From Bugula neritina (Eukaryota > Bryozoa > Gymnolaemata > Cheilostomatida > Bugulidae): 64,000 bases of DNA. Shown piece after piece: positions 47,968-61,740 of this stretch. The translations under genes and the position numbers were made by a program. Position 1 is the stretch's first letter, and each line of letters starts with the position of its first letter. Under the pieces are notes generated by a model. That model ran no database searches. It was not told where the DNA came from and saw nothing but the letters and a program-made list of their open reading frames with translations. The DNA lies in assembly GCA_964035545.1 (NCBI GenBank), contig OZ037765.1, positions 34,299,504-34,363,503 on the forward strand, read 5' to 3'.

Positions 47968-48898
47968 TTATATACTATAACTATTATACTATAACTATTA
48001 TACTATAACTATCATACTATAACTATTATACTATAACTATTATACTATAACTATCATACTATAACTATTATACTATAACTATTATACTATAACTATTATA
48101 CTATAACTATTATACTATAACTATTATACTATAACTATTATACTATAACTATTATACTATAACTATCATGCTATAACTATCATACTATAACTATTATACT
48201 ATAACTATTATACTATAACTATTATACTATAGCTATTATACTATAACTATTATACTATAACTATTATACTATAACTATTATACTATAACTATTATACTAT
48301 AACTATTATACTATAACTATTATACTATAACTATTATACTATAACTATTATACTATAACTATTATACTATAACTATTATACTATAACTATTATACTATAA
48401 CTATTATACTATAACTATTATACTATAACTATTATACTATAACTATTATACTATAACTATTATACTATAACTATTATACTATAACTATTATACTATAACT
48501 ATTATACTATAGCTATTATACTATAGCTATTATACTATAACTATTATACTATAACTATTATACTATAACTATTATACTATAACTATTATACTATAACTAT
48601 TATACTATAACTATTATACTATAACTATTATACTATAACTATTATACTATAACTATTATACTATAACTATTATACTATAACTATTATACTATAACTATTA
48701 TACTATAACTATTATACTATAACTATTATACTATAACTATTATACTATAACTATTATACTATAACTATTATACTATAGCTATTATACTATAGCTATTATA
48801 CTATAACTATTATACTATAACTATTATACTATAACTATTATACTATAACTATTATACTATAACTATTATACTATAACTATTATACTATAACTATTATA
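47968..48898. repeat. Long 14-bp array (ATAACTATTATACT), about 66 copies
   Basis: About 930 bp of nearly perfect 14-bp units, followed by TTATA repeats to about 48973. A second TTATA array is at 49384-49560. The low divergence suggests recent expansion. Confidence 0.95.
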
Positions 48899-50037
48899 CT
48901 GACTTATATCATATTATATTATATTATAGTATATTATATTATATTATATTATATTATATTATATCATATTATAGTGGTGGTCACCTTTCACTGCCGTGTG
49001 GCCGGATCACATCATATTAAATTATAGTATAGTATGTTGTTTTATTATACTGACATATATTATATTATATGACAAATATAATACTGACCTATACTATAAC
49101 ATGTTGTTATTGTAACTATTATACTAACCTACATCATATTATATTGTACTATAGTATGATATTATATTAATATACCATAACACATGCAATACAGAACTAT
49201 AAACAACATGGCCATGTTAATCCTTTACACACAGTTTCAGTTAGTATACAGAATATACAGAGTAAAATATTAATATATTATGTTATATTTTACTTTCCTT
49301 AGAGCTGTGTTCTGTCAACAACTGAGTAACTATAGTAACCAGAGGGAGTAGTAATGTTGTCTGTATTATGTTGTTAGTCTTTATTATATATTATATTATA
49401 TTATATTATATTATATTATATCATATTATATTATATTATATTATATTATATTATATCATATTATATTATATTATATTATATTATATTATATTATATTATA
49501 TTATATCATATTATATTATATTATATTATATTGTATTATATTATATTATATTATATTATAACAGGATTTGGGATTTCTGATCACCTTGACCTTTGACCGC
49601 TTTTGACATTTACAATAACTGTTGAGTGTCTTTTCCTAAACCCTCCCAATCCAAACCTATACCCCCATCCCAACTCCCCAAACTCAATATTGTAAATGCG
49701 CCACCTATTAAATGCCATCGACTTTTTCACTGATAGTCTAAACACAATATTTTCCTAAATTCTGAGAATAGCATGTTTATTGTTATACTCTAATGACTAT
49801 ACTGTAGTTATATTACATGTAAACTGTATACAGTATCATAGCTACATCTATTACCAGCCACTATACAGCTATTCACATCTGTCACATCTGTCAACTGCAA
49901 GTTTTCCTGTTGGCTGGCTGCCAAAAGTCTTCTATAAACTAGAACTGATACCAAAGAGTATACATAGCTTGAGTGGATATCATTATTATAAAGGTGTCTA
50001 ACGGCAATACCAAAGAGCATACATTTCAACAACCTAT

Positions 50038-50053
50038 CACGTGATCATATAAA
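50038..50053 (+). promoter_or_regulatory. E-box plus TATA promoter, third 5' repeat (copy 3)
   Basis: CACGTG (50038-50043) and TATAAA (50048-50053) lie closest to the copy 3 coding exons. The leader exon ends at 50223 and the start exon is at 50549-50637. Confidence 0.45.
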
Positions 50054-50600
50054 CACTATTACTTGCAGTGCAGCACTAACTAGCACACACTAAGAGGGAA
50101 GTCACCTATCCCTTCCTAGACATAGTGAGAAGATAATCAAGTTAGTTTATGGAGGATATTATGTAACATATGCAGATAGTGAAGAGTATCTCAACTCACC
50201 TGGTGACATCATTTTAATTCACTGTAAGTATAATTTATTTATTATATAAATGTAAGTGACTGAAAGGTTAATTTACTTTAGTACCTGTAATGGGAGAAAT
50301 TACGTTGACAATGGTGACCTCTTACAGAGTTGATTAACCTGAAAATGAAGAGAATTTAACATTTATTTGGTGTTATAAAATCTCTCAGTACATCATCTTA
50401 CAGGTGTTACTTGATTTTACATCCTTTCTAGAGTATATTATATGATATAACTATATGGCTGGTACATGGTACCAGTAGAGATATGTTACAGAAATGTCAA
50501 AAGCTAGCTTTAGTTTCTAGTATTCTACCATGTATATAGTTGTTACAGATGAGAATGGAGACTATTGAATACAATTAGAGCTGTAACCAGTGACTACAGG

Positions 50601-53069
50601 ATGGGTCAACGTAAATCTGTTCCTAAAGACGAATCAAGTTAGTAAATTATATAGATATAAATACTACCAGTTATAGCTGCAGAATTTTTACATTATACGC
50701 TTTTATGAGTTACATGACATTCAGTTGCAGCACTAGAGAAATTGAGGTAGCCTAAGTTCTTTAATTCTCTTAAAAAGATTTGCATTGGGGCGTGGTTAAA
50801 AATCTCACGAGAACATAACTCCATTTGTTACATTTCTGATGAATAAATACAAGCTTTTTTCAACTTTGTATTATATACTTTGCACCTAACTTTGTGTTGA
50901 CCACAACTGGGTGCATTATTGTATAATGTTATATACTGACTTATATTATATACTATAACTATTATACTGAAGCTTATATTATAATATATCAAAGTATAAT
51001 ATATTGTTATACTGACATATATATTATATTATATCACAAATAAAGTGTTATTATTATTTTATATTATATTGTAACTATTATACTAACCTACATCATGTTC
51101 CGTTACAATAATTGTAGTAACCTTAGTTAACTGTTATAACATGCACATTTTACTGACCTATATTGCTTTATATTACATTATATTACATTATATTACATTA
51201 GAATACTATAACACATACTGTACAGAAGTATAAACAACATGGCTACCCTTTACCTGTCATCTGCTATAGTTGATGTCTGCGTCAGTTACAGGGATGAGTC
51301 ATACTCTTAGGTATAAACTGACAAAGTGGGCACAACTTGAATATACATTCAGATTTTATCACAGGATTTCAATTTAATTATCTGTAATTTTAAGTAGTTA
51401 AAATGTAAAATGTTTATTGTGTAACTATTGCCAGTTATGGTTCTATGCATTGATAGTGTTTACAAACATTCTATTATTATAAAAACTTTTATTTATAAAG
51501 TAGTGAATATCTTGTAGGGAAGTACAGTGTGTGGTTCAACACATCCAGTATAGATGGAGCTGATGATGAGTGGATGGAGAATGATACTACATCCTACACT
51601 ATAGAAGAGATCAATGATATAAGTAGACATCATACAGTTATAACTCATGTTGTACTGAAGCATGACATTCCTCCAAATATCAACAAACTGTTTCCTCATC
51701 TCACACATCTGAAGGTATCTGGAGTAGAGAGTGATGCTAACTGGACCAGGTATTATTTTATTATAATATGAAACTATATTAATAAGTGAGATATTATCTT
51801 GTAGTAGAATGTGGAGTAATCTCCCTTCACAATAACACTAGCTTTAGTAACAATTTTTGTATTATTTACCTTATTTATTGTATTTCTATTTATGCTTCAA
51901 TTTAAAGTGAGTTGGTGTCATTTAAACATAGTCTAAACATATAATGTATAATAGTATGTGATAATTATGTAGAATTGAATATACTGTTACACCTGTATAT
52001 AATTATTATGTTACAGCATATCTTCACTGAAGAATCTTGAGGTATTGAATATGTCATTCAGTGACTTATCTAAAGGTCTACCAAACAATATATTCACATC
52101 CTTACTATCATTGAGAGAGTTGAACATGGTGCTCTGTAAACTGTCAACTCTACCAAACAGGTGTGTATTATATTATACATTATGAAGTTATCTGCACTAT
52201 CTTTGTTGACTCAACTAGACTCTGTGTATATTATACGTCACAAGTCAATTATTGTATTCTATTCTATTAGATATGTACTCAGATAGAAATGGTATGACAA
52301 ATTCTCACTTATTACTCTAATAAATGTGGACAAGTAAATTATTTTGCAGTATAACTATATAACTATGTTGCATTAAATAGGTTATATTGAGAACAGGTGA
52401 TAATACAGACCCTTTTCCAATGCCCCTGTACTCAATTTCAAGTTAGGAGTTGAGTCCTCTTCAACAGGGATTGAGTTAAACCATGTTTTAGAGAGAAAAC
52501 TAATTACAACTTTAAAGTTTGACTGTTATTTAAAATCTCAACTATGCTATGGAATTGTTCTTATAGGAGATAGATATTCTGGTATAGCACACATATTAGC
52601 AGTTCAAGAAATATTTTACAAACATTTCTTCATAATAAGTTTTGAAAAAAAGTAAATTTGAAAGCCTTTTCGTGATTTTGGTTATTGAGCAATGCTGAAG
52701 GGCAGTTGAGATATGAATTCCTTTATTTATTTGTTGTGCTGGCTGTCACCACTTTGTTTAGATCTGTTAACCTTTCAATTCCTTGGAAAAGGGTCTACTG
52801 ATATAAAATAAGCTATACTCTTAAGTGAACTATTACATTGTTGAGTGAAATGTAGAGTGCTAATGATAATACCCAGGAGTTCAATAGACTTTGATGATTT
52901 TCTACCCGTGTGTTATATGTTACAGCATATCTTCACTGAAGAATCTTGAGGTATTGAATATATCACATAACTACCTATTTGAAGGTCTACCTGACAATAT
53001 ATTCACATCCTTACTATCATTGAGAGAGTTGTACATGATGGACTGTAACCTGCCAACTACACCAAACAG
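50601..53069 (+). pseudogene. LRR gene copy 3, lacking Roc-COR-caspase
   Basis: Exons: 50601-50637 (MGQRKSVPKDES), 51518-51749, 52017-52160 and 52926-53069 (LRR exons, 144 bp each, phase 2). The first junction gives AGG (Arg). After the last LRR exon the intron matches the window's left edge (53207-53247 equals 1-41) and then jumps into the CTATACT array, so everything from there through the caspase stop is gone. What remains could encode an LRR-only protein only if an unseen terminal exon exists. I list it as a truncated copy, though its exons have no stops. Confidence 0.7.
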
Positions 53070-53246
53070 GTGTGTATTATTTAATTGTACATATATAATG
53101 ATATAGAGTAGGAGAAACTCTACTAACTATACAATATTAATTCATGACTTGGCTGTTAAAATATGATTATAGAGTGGTTTGTGCAGTACATGTGTACTTG
53201 ATATTCAGGTAGATGACAACTCTCAATACTCTGTTAGTAAAAGTAT

Positions 53247-53534
53247 ACTCTATACTATGCTATATCTACTCTATACACTATACTATATCTACTCTATACA
53301 TTGTACTATATCTGCTCTATACACTATACTATATCTACTCTATACACTATACTATATCTACTCTATACACTATACTATATCTACTCTATATACACTATAA
53401 TTATTATATCTACTATACACTATACTATATCTACTCTATACACTATACTATATCTACTCTATACACTATACTATATCTACTCTATACACTATACTATATC
53501 TACTCTATACACCATACTATATCTACTCTATACT
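53247..53534. repeat. 23-bp tandem array (ACTATATCTACTCTATACAC...), copy 3, at the deletion junction
   Basis: The counterpart of 9488-10087, but joined directly to LRR-intron sequence. It marks the right breakpoint of the deletion that removed Roc-COR-caspase. Confidence 0.9.
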
Positions 53535-53841
53535 GAAAGGAAATATTTCATGGCGAGGGCCACATGGTAAAAGTTAGCTTCGGCTGGGGGCCACAGCATC
53601 AGTAATTTAAAATAATTACTTTATTTCAAATGCCTGTGAGTCATTATACAATGAACTCCCAATAATTAGGTACTGCAAGCTGTATGTTTTCAGCATGTGT
53701 GAAAATGCGGCATTTAAAAGGCGGTTGTCCACTCGAATTCATATACCTGTGCAAATAATTTTATCTGTCAAGTTTTTGAGGGTCACATAAATGTCAGCGG
53801 GGGAGGGGGGCACATCCGGAGCCACCTATTGGACAGCCCTG
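53535..53841. mobile_element. Truncated hAT-like element end, copy 3
   Basis: Similar to 10088-10406 with more substitutions; it ends GGACAGCCCTG. Confidence 0.45.
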
Positions 53842-54079
53842 CTTTTGGCAACAAGCAATAAATATTTTAGGAGTTGTATTCTTTTGAAGTGAAAATTTAC
53901 AATGCTTCGGATATGGTTTTCAACAAAAATTATAGCATTTGAAATATATATAAAAGTACTTTCTTATGAAAATAACTTTCATAAGTAAATTTGACCATAA
54001 AAACTGAATTTGTGAATAATTGTAGTACGCGAACGACAGGATAAAACCATTACATATGCAGTTCCGGCGTAAAAAAGTC

Positions 54080-57000
54080 ATGGCTACTACCAGTGAAACA
54101 ACCGCAACTACAATAAATGATACTTGGGCCATTGCTTCCTTTTCAAAGGCGAATGAATTTTTGGGATTCTCTTCATTTGACACTAGCAATGTTATTTTGA
54201 CAAATAGGCAGTCTATGTCAATATATAAGGTAACATCTTTCATTTTCTGTAATGCTAATTTGAGGAATTTTTTATAAATATAGAATTAATATTGTTGTAC
54301 CAGTAGACGTAGTAGTACAGTACTACTAGACACTAGTATAATTATAACTACAACCGGGAGTACTTATAGTAGTAGTAGTACTACTACCAGTACTAGTAGT
54401 ACTAACAGTACTACTACTAGTACTAGTACTAAGCGCTAAAACAGTAACCAGTGCCCGGTCCAGAGGCAGCAGACGTTGTAGCAGTACTACTACTAGTACT
54501 AGTGGTAGACTGGTAGGACCTGTACTTTAACTTTGACTTGCAGTAAAAGTCATACTTATTACGTAGTTACACTTTGACTTTCAGTTTTTTGCTTTTATTT
54601 CTAGTGTTCGTAGTACTAGTACAACTACAACTACAACTAAATCTAGTTTATTTCTAACAGTAACACTAACTGACTAACTCTAGTAACTTAAACTGGTATG
54701 AGTATATCTAAACTAAGATTAGTAAAAACTCAACTTTAGTTAGTTACTGTAACACTAACTGTTAGTTAGAGTCTACTTCATAACTTGTATTTGTACGAAT
54801 AGTGATAATCACAGTTTGAATAACTCAATAACTAATAACTATAAGCGAAGCTAAGTTAAAGTGTTTTACTTTTAGTAATGAAATAACAATTTACTCTTAG
54901 TGACTAAGCACTCGGTCAAAGTCATTCACGGTCGCTAAAAAGTGAAATTGGCTATAATAGTAGAGTCAATTCGGCATAGGGTTAATGCAGCTCTTAGTGA
55001 CGCCGAGTCAAACAGTTATTAATTATTATAATAATCGATGTAAACACGCAGGAATTTTTTCAACTTGATTTTGAATTGACTAATTCGTATTAACTATAAG
55101 TCTTGGTTTAAATCAGTTGATACTCGCGTTTTCATCAAGCCTTTCGGTTAATGGCACTGAGTCCTAATAAATATTTAAAGTCAATTTCATTGATAACTAT
55201 TGAGTATTGAAATGTGATGACACACATTTACTAACTTAGCCTTTAATTACTTTAAAATTTATTTCATTCATACTCAGTCGTGAGTAATTAGCATAAATCA
55301 ACCACTGTAGTTCAATTCTAAATCATACTCAATCACGATAGCCTTTATGTTTTTGCTAAACTAAATCTAAATGGCCTTAAAATTTATACCATGATGAGTT
55401 GTTTGTATCGCTTTTAAAATGATCTTAGAATTTTGTTATTGAGTTGAGGAAATAAATTTAGTTATTTCAGAGTTTCACCGGCCTGAATGAGTATTCTCTG
55501 CAGTAGAGCCTCTTTCTCATATAAATCACTGTGGAATAAATTATTACTGAAAGTAATGACTCTACATGTGTTTTTATGCTTCATTCATGTGAGTAGTTTT
55601 CAGTTTAGAATATTAATAAATACTAGAGTTTGAGTTGTGATAAACTTAGGTGAGTGATCAGCAGACAGTATCAAGTTGTACTCTCAAATCAGAGAGCAGT
55701 TTCTGTCTGCCTGTGGTTTATGATCACGGAGAAGAACATTATGTTGGTTTGGTTGAGAATCTTGGAAAGAAGAGACTTTGTGTCTGGACAAATGAACTTT
55801 CTAACTACAAGGACTGGAAGAAGAAACTGGTAAATCTCTCACTTTGAGTATTTCAGTTGTTTTGTGATTTTTAAGATAATATGTTTACAATAACACAATT
55901 TGTTGGTCATTTGGTGGAGTATATTTATAGCATTAGAAATGTTGAAGTGGTGAGAATATAATATAGATAATGATAACCTAATGATGATTGGTTCATAATA
56001 CAAGTGTAACTGTTGTAGTTATGAACTGAGGTGACTGAACTGGTAGAAGTAGAGAAGACAGAACCACTGGTGGTCACATCTAATAACTGTGTGTGCTGGT
56101 TGTCTCATGTGGAGGACACTTCACTGTCTGTCCATCTGCTGCCTCCAGATCTGAGAGATGCTGACGTGGAGATTAGTCAGTTTAAAAGTTACAGATGGAG
56201 TAATAGAACTGAGATTGTCTACATTGTGACTGTTGATGTAAGTATCACAATGTGTCAGTATGGTGTCACAATGTGTCAGTATGGTGTCACAATGTGTCAG
56301 TATGGTGTCACAGTAGTCAATAAAGTGTCCAATGTATCAGTATGGTGTCACAATGTGTCAGTATGGTGTCACAATGTCTCAGTAGAGTGTCACAGTAGAG
56401 TGACACAGTAAAGTGTCACAGTAGAGTGTCACAGTAAAGTGTCACAGTAGAGTGTCACAGTAGAGTGTCACAGTAGAGTGTCACAGTTGAGTGTTGCAGT
56501 AGAGTGTCACAGTAGAGTGTCACAGTAGAGTGTCACAGTAGAGTGTCACAGTAGAGTGTCATAGTTGTTGACAAGCATTATCATCATTGCTGTTGAAATA
56601 TCTACAGTTTCTGTTGTGTTATTTCTGGGACGACACCTTGTATATAAGTTACAGTTCAACGACAAGCAGGTGTTTGGCAAGTCTACGCAAGTGTTTCTCA
56701 ACTACACAGATGTGACATCAGTGTGTAGAGTTGTCCCTCATGCTGAGTCTAATTACATTGCTACTAGTGAGTCTGATACTATTGAATATATACTGTGTCT
56801 CTGTATGACGTCACCTTCACAATAACCAGTTTATCTGAAATACTCTATACAGGTGGTAAGGGTGAGATACTATACTCTACCGGTACATCTGAAGAAGTTA
56901 TTTCCTCTCTCAACTCGCAGTTTTCTACTCAGTGTGTCTCTCTTCACCTACTAGACTCTGACCAGCTTCTCATTGCAACATCTCACAGCTCTACGAATAC

Positions 57001-57389
57001 AGGCTAGTATAGTTTACCTTTTCTGAAGATGATTGTTCTAGTAAAGTAGTTCTACTGTAACTGTATGCCTCCTTTACTTGAATATGAGTAGATGTAAGCC
57101 AATCAGTGTAGCTGCTCTCATAGCACCTGTTTAGACGTGTCACAGCTGAAGTATGGTGACATGTGCTGGTCTTGTAGGTGTCTTACTTATATTCAGTATC
57201 ATGTTCAGAACTACGAGGATTCTAAAGAGTCTGGACAGTGAGCTCTACGGTGATAAACCTGTGACTCTTCTACCTCCATACATACTGACCCACACGGAGA
57301 GCTCATTGCAGGCTCACTCATATAAGTACAGCAAGTTGACACTAAGGAGCATGATGGGCAGTTTGAGACTGCCTGCTGATTCTGAGTTG
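54080..57389 (+). pseudogene. NOL11: NOL11-like gene, copy 3, multiply disabled
   Basis: Exons match copy 1: 54080-54229, 55650-55829, 56019-56237, 56628-56766, 56853-57006 and 57146-57389. Three lesions are visible. TCA became TGA at the second codon of exon 3 (56022-56024). The exon 4 acceptor is TTTCTG instead of TTTCAG (56622-56627). TCA became TGA at the start of exon 6 (57147-57149). The first lesion alone would end the protein after about 111 residues. Intron 1 (54230-55649) is AT-rich like the other copies, with one arm of the hairpin lost. Confidence 0.75.
56384..56561. repeat. 13-bp tandem array, copy 3
   Basis: Copies of GTCACAGTAGAGT in intron 3, the shortest of the three arrays. 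Confidence 0.9.
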
Positions 57390-57893
57390 GTGAGTCACCA
57401 GGTTATTCAGTGAGTTACCAGGTTATTCAGTGAGTTACCAGGTTATTCAGTGAGTTACCAGGTTATTCAGTGAGTTACCAGGTTATTCAGTGAGTCACCA
57501 GGTTATTCAGTGAGTTACCAAGTTATTCAGTGGGTCACCAGGTTATTCAGTGAGTTACCAGGTTATTCAGTGAGTTACCAGGTTATTCAGTGAGTTACCA
57601 GGTTATTCAGTGAGTTACCAGGTTATTCAGTGAATTACTAGGTTATTCAGTGAGTTACCAGGTTATTCAGTAAGGTACCAGGTTTTTCAGTGAGTTACCA
57701 GGTTCTTCAGTGAGTTACCAGGTTATTCAGTGAGTCACCAGGTTATTCAGTGAGTCACCAGGTTATTCAGTGAGTTACCAGGTTATTCAGTGAGTTACCA
57801 GGTTATTCTGTGAGTCACCAGGTTATTCAGTGAGTTACCAGGTTATTCAGTGAGTTACCAGGTTATTCAGTGAGTTACCAGGTTATTCAGTGA
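57390..57893. repeat. 20-bp GTGAGT-containing array, copy 3
   Basis: About 25 copies, half the length in copies 1 and 2, again starting exactly at the exon 6 donor. Confidence 0.95.
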
Positions 57894-58433
57894 TTGCATT
57901 GCTGTGATTTTAGTTTGAGGTTTAAGAATTGCTTTTTTTCAAATTTCTCCAACACCCGAGAGTGCATATCAACCTAATTTGTGTTTTATAGAATTATCCT
58001 CCAGTCTGATTTTACCATGGGTGTTGATTCCAAGGGAGATGCTAGAGTTGACCTTCACTGCCCACTGGACCAGCTCTGAAGGTGTGTTTATATGTTTTCA
58101 GTAAAGTCTAGTTTGGCTGAAGCAGAATCTCACAAAGTCCTCTGCACCATAATTTGTCCTGTGATGAGTTTCTAGGCTCTTCTCAGAATCTAGTAATTTA
58201 TATTCTACTTCAAGAGTATTGAATAAATTGCAGCAGGTAATGATGAAGTGAGTTAAACTCAGAACTCTTTCAGAGAAGGTATGAATTCACTCTAACAGGT
58301 GGACTTACTCCCCCATTCCTCAATGTGTATTACATGTGTCCACTTTCTCATTTCTCTATATATTCTACACAGAGTATCTCCCCTGTCCCTTGATACCAGC
58401 TGCTGAAATTCTCTTCTACTGGCTGTTTGGGAG

Positions 58434-58806
58434 TTGGTGATAGTGTGTTGCTAGGTGATAGTGTGTTGCTAGGTGACAGTGTGTTGCTAGGTGATAGTGT
58501 GTTGCTAGGTGATAGTGTGTTACTAGGTGATAGTGTGTTGCTAGGTGATGGTGTGTTGCTAGGTGACAGTCTCTTGCTAGGTGACCGTGTGTTGCTAGGT
58601 GATAATGTGTTGCTAGGTGATAGTGTGTTGCTAGGTGATAGTGTGTTGCTAGGTGATAGTGTGTTACTAGGTGATAGTGTGTTGCTAGGTGATGGTGTGT
58701 TGCTAGGTGACAGTCTCTTGCTAGGTGACCGTGTGTTGCTAGGTGATAATGTGTTGCTAGGTGATAGTGTGTTGCTAGGTGATAGTGTGTTGCTAGGTGA
58801 TGCCGT
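58434..58806. repeat. 18-bp minisatellite, copy 3
   Basis: Copies of TGTTGCTAGGTGATAGTG, including an internal duplication of a block with CTCTTGCTAGGTGACCGTG. Confidence 0.9.
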
Positions 58807-58809
58807 GTA

Positions 58810-61435
58810 GTAACTAACTGTACTATTGGAGGAGAGACACCTTGGAGTATTTATATGTTTGACTCACTGTTACAAGTTCATAGGACTTGCTTGATATCAT
58901 GTGCAAGTCCTTTGAAGTTGACTTCTGAGTTGACAGAACAGTAAACCACCAACTTACTCACATGACTACAATCCACTCAGTAGTAATATATACTAGAATA
59001 TATTCTATCATTACATCTCAATACTCACATCAACTGTTTAGTACACCAACACTAACAACAGGCATTACATGTATTTAGTCATTTGTATTGTGTAATTAGT
59101 GAGTGACAGTGACATTGCCACTATCCAACAGTTTAGTACACTTGCACTTGAGACTTGCCATTTTGTCATTATCTAAGTTTTCTTTGCTGTAAGTTAAACA
59201 TGGAGATTTGTTAGAATTCACATTTTTATTAAAATACTTCAAGATAACTTGACCTTGTCACCACTCTAATACTTATAAACTGAAGTAATATTTATGCTGT
59301 ATTATATGAATAGAGACATTTAATCTATTTGATTACATCCTATTACATGTCTATACTACTTTACTCACATCCTTCTCTACTCACAGGATTATAAACAATG
59401 AAGAATTGCTAACCACAGCCATTATTATTTATTTGTTACAATTTCAAGGTCAACCAGAGGGTAAAGCAGTGCAATGAATAAACTGCATCTATAAGTTCAA
59501 CGCTGGAAATGACAGCTTTATATATTATATATTTTATTTTATTATTCTGTAGGGATAATTATCTTACTAATCATTGATTTGAATTTATTCTAATTGACAA
59601 AAATCACCTACTTGAAATGAATTATATATGAGGTATTAAAAGGTGCTCACTAAACTAGATTGAATACTGTTTCCTGTTTGGGTATCAGTGAGCTTCATAT
59701 ATACTGCAAATTGTGAAAGAAGCAGGTGCTGTTACTCTACTATAAAGATACTGCTCTTCACAGTGATATGACAATTACAAAACTTTTAGTCTTGAAGAAA
59801 TGCTCCCTCTGTATCTTATGGTTCAAGAGAAGGGCTTGGACTCTGTTTTGTGGCTGATTATATTACATGTGTGCATAGGATCAAAATGGCTAAATTTACT
59901 ATCGGTGAGTTAATTCAGGAATATTACTACTTCATGAGTCTAGACTTCAGGACCTCAGCTTATATTTTAACCCCTAGATACTAATAATTACTTGCTTATT
60001 GGAACCAGTAATATGTTGGCTTACTTATAAAGGTGAGCATTAAATAGATCCATGGAAAGACAGAGATTGGTGTGTCCCACAAGGCTAGTGTTGCATGTTG
60101 GTATCTCATTACAGATAATACTATTAGTACTTTGCTTTTATTAGTCTATAATTATCATTTTAATGTATACATTGATCCACCCAAACTTTATTTGGAGAAA
60201 TTAGCATTTAAATCATCAAACATAGTCCTTCAAATAACTATAATAGATGAGAGGTTAGTTTGTAGGCAACACAGCTACTGTTTGAGTTACTCATAAAGCT
60301 ACTGCAGAGGAATTCATGATAATATGTCTTCATGAAGATGCAAAGGTATTAGGGCTAGTAGCTGGACCAGTATTAGGGCTAGTAGCTGGACCAGTATTAG
60401 GGCTAGTACCAGGGCCAGTATTAGGACTAGTAGCTGGACCAGTATTAGGGCTAGTACCAGGGCCAGTATTAGGACTAGTAGCTGGACCAGTATTAGGACT
60501 AGTAGCTGGACCAGTATTAGGGCTAGTACCAGGGCCAGTATTAGGACTAGTACCAGGGCCAGTATTAGGGCTAGTAGCTGGACCAGTATTAGGACTAGTA
60601 GCTGGACCAGTATTAAGACTAGTACCAGGCCCAGTACCAAGGGGACTAGTAAGGCTACTGCTATGCATTTTCCACTGTGTATGCAGACAAATTCTACATG
60701 ATTTAAAGATTTTAAACCATCACAGTTGTTAGCCTTGACATAAATATTTTAACCATAATAATAATAATGGAGAAAGGTTGTGTTCCAGATAAGAAAAACA
60801 TGTTACTGTTACAATATAAGGTTCTACTAACTCAACAGTCTGTAATAGAGGTGTCACTCCAATAGCCAATATCCAAGCTGTACAAGCTGGTAGGAAATCT
60901 GGCCGCCTGTAAGGCAGTTAGCCAATCACCTCAGGTTAGCTTGTAGATTATCTACTAAAGACTATAAACCACATTATATTCCATGCCCTCCCTTTTATAG
61001 AGATGAACTACATTATATGCCAGCCGTACTCCCAGTGGTTTATAGCTTTATAACTGTAGAACCAAGACTAGAAGGACATAAACATATCATCTACCTGAAG
61101 GTTTAACCAGCTTGAATAACCCAGCTATTTCCAAAAGCTTCAATTAAAGCTAAAGTAGAAATATGCTTTTTAAAGTTTCCTCATTAAAGTAGGTTCTGGA
61201 GGGAATCTTTGCAGTTTGTAAACTCATGAACAGAGTACCTTTAGTGACAGATTCCATGAATTAATTGATTTGACTTGTATATTTTTATTGCATGTCTCTT
61301 AACATAATCTTATGAAATTTTTTACATAATAGTAAGTATATACTATATAATAATAGTAAGTATATACTATATAATAACTTTGCTGCATAATGACAATATA
61401 GCAGCAATAGAACTGGTCATTCATAGTATAAATAA

Positions 61436-61470
<35 letters not shown>

Positions 61471-61740
61471 TACGTTATTTTCACAGCTGCAAGCTGTCCT
61501 ATGCCTGAACTCTCTGTAAACACCATCATACCAGCTAACTGCATTTATTACAAGCTTTTATACACTTCTTGCCTATTGACTGCCATTAATGGACACACAT
61601 TCAAATGAATTCCACTATTTAAAATCTAACAAAGGTCATTGTCAATCATCTATTGCTGAGCAACCTGTCCTGTGATCAAGTAAAAAATTTATTTCTTGCA
61701 GCACTAACTAGCACACACTAAGAGGGAAGTCACTTATCCC
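58810..61740. other. Spacer after unit 3
   Basis: Homologous to 37860-44110 without the LINE and MITE insertions. It contains the 24-bp minisatellite at 60346-60635 and an ATT microsatellite at about 61436-61468. No gene is recognised. Confidence 0.6.
60346..60635. repeat. 24-bp minisatellite, longer copy
   Basis: About 12 units of TATTAGGGCTAGTAGCTGGA... and its CCAGGGCC variant, against about seven at 42706. Confidence 0.9.

Larger units (their letters stand above)
46410..51230. repeat. Tandem duplication of the LRR gene 5' end (3153-bp offset)
   Basis: Sequence from about 46410 recurs from about 49563 with a constant offset of 3153 bp. Each repeat holds promoter, leader exon, start exon and AT-rich intron. 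A related but more diverged unit with a LINE insertion precedes it at about 44000-46406. The long 14-bp array is present in the 46.4-kb unit and nearly absent from the 49.6-kb unit. Confidence 0.85.

Noticed and set aside
60314-60732. Three overlapping open frames in the 24-bp minisatellite
   Set aside because: Same artefact of a stop-free unit divisible by three; the array is absent in unit 1.
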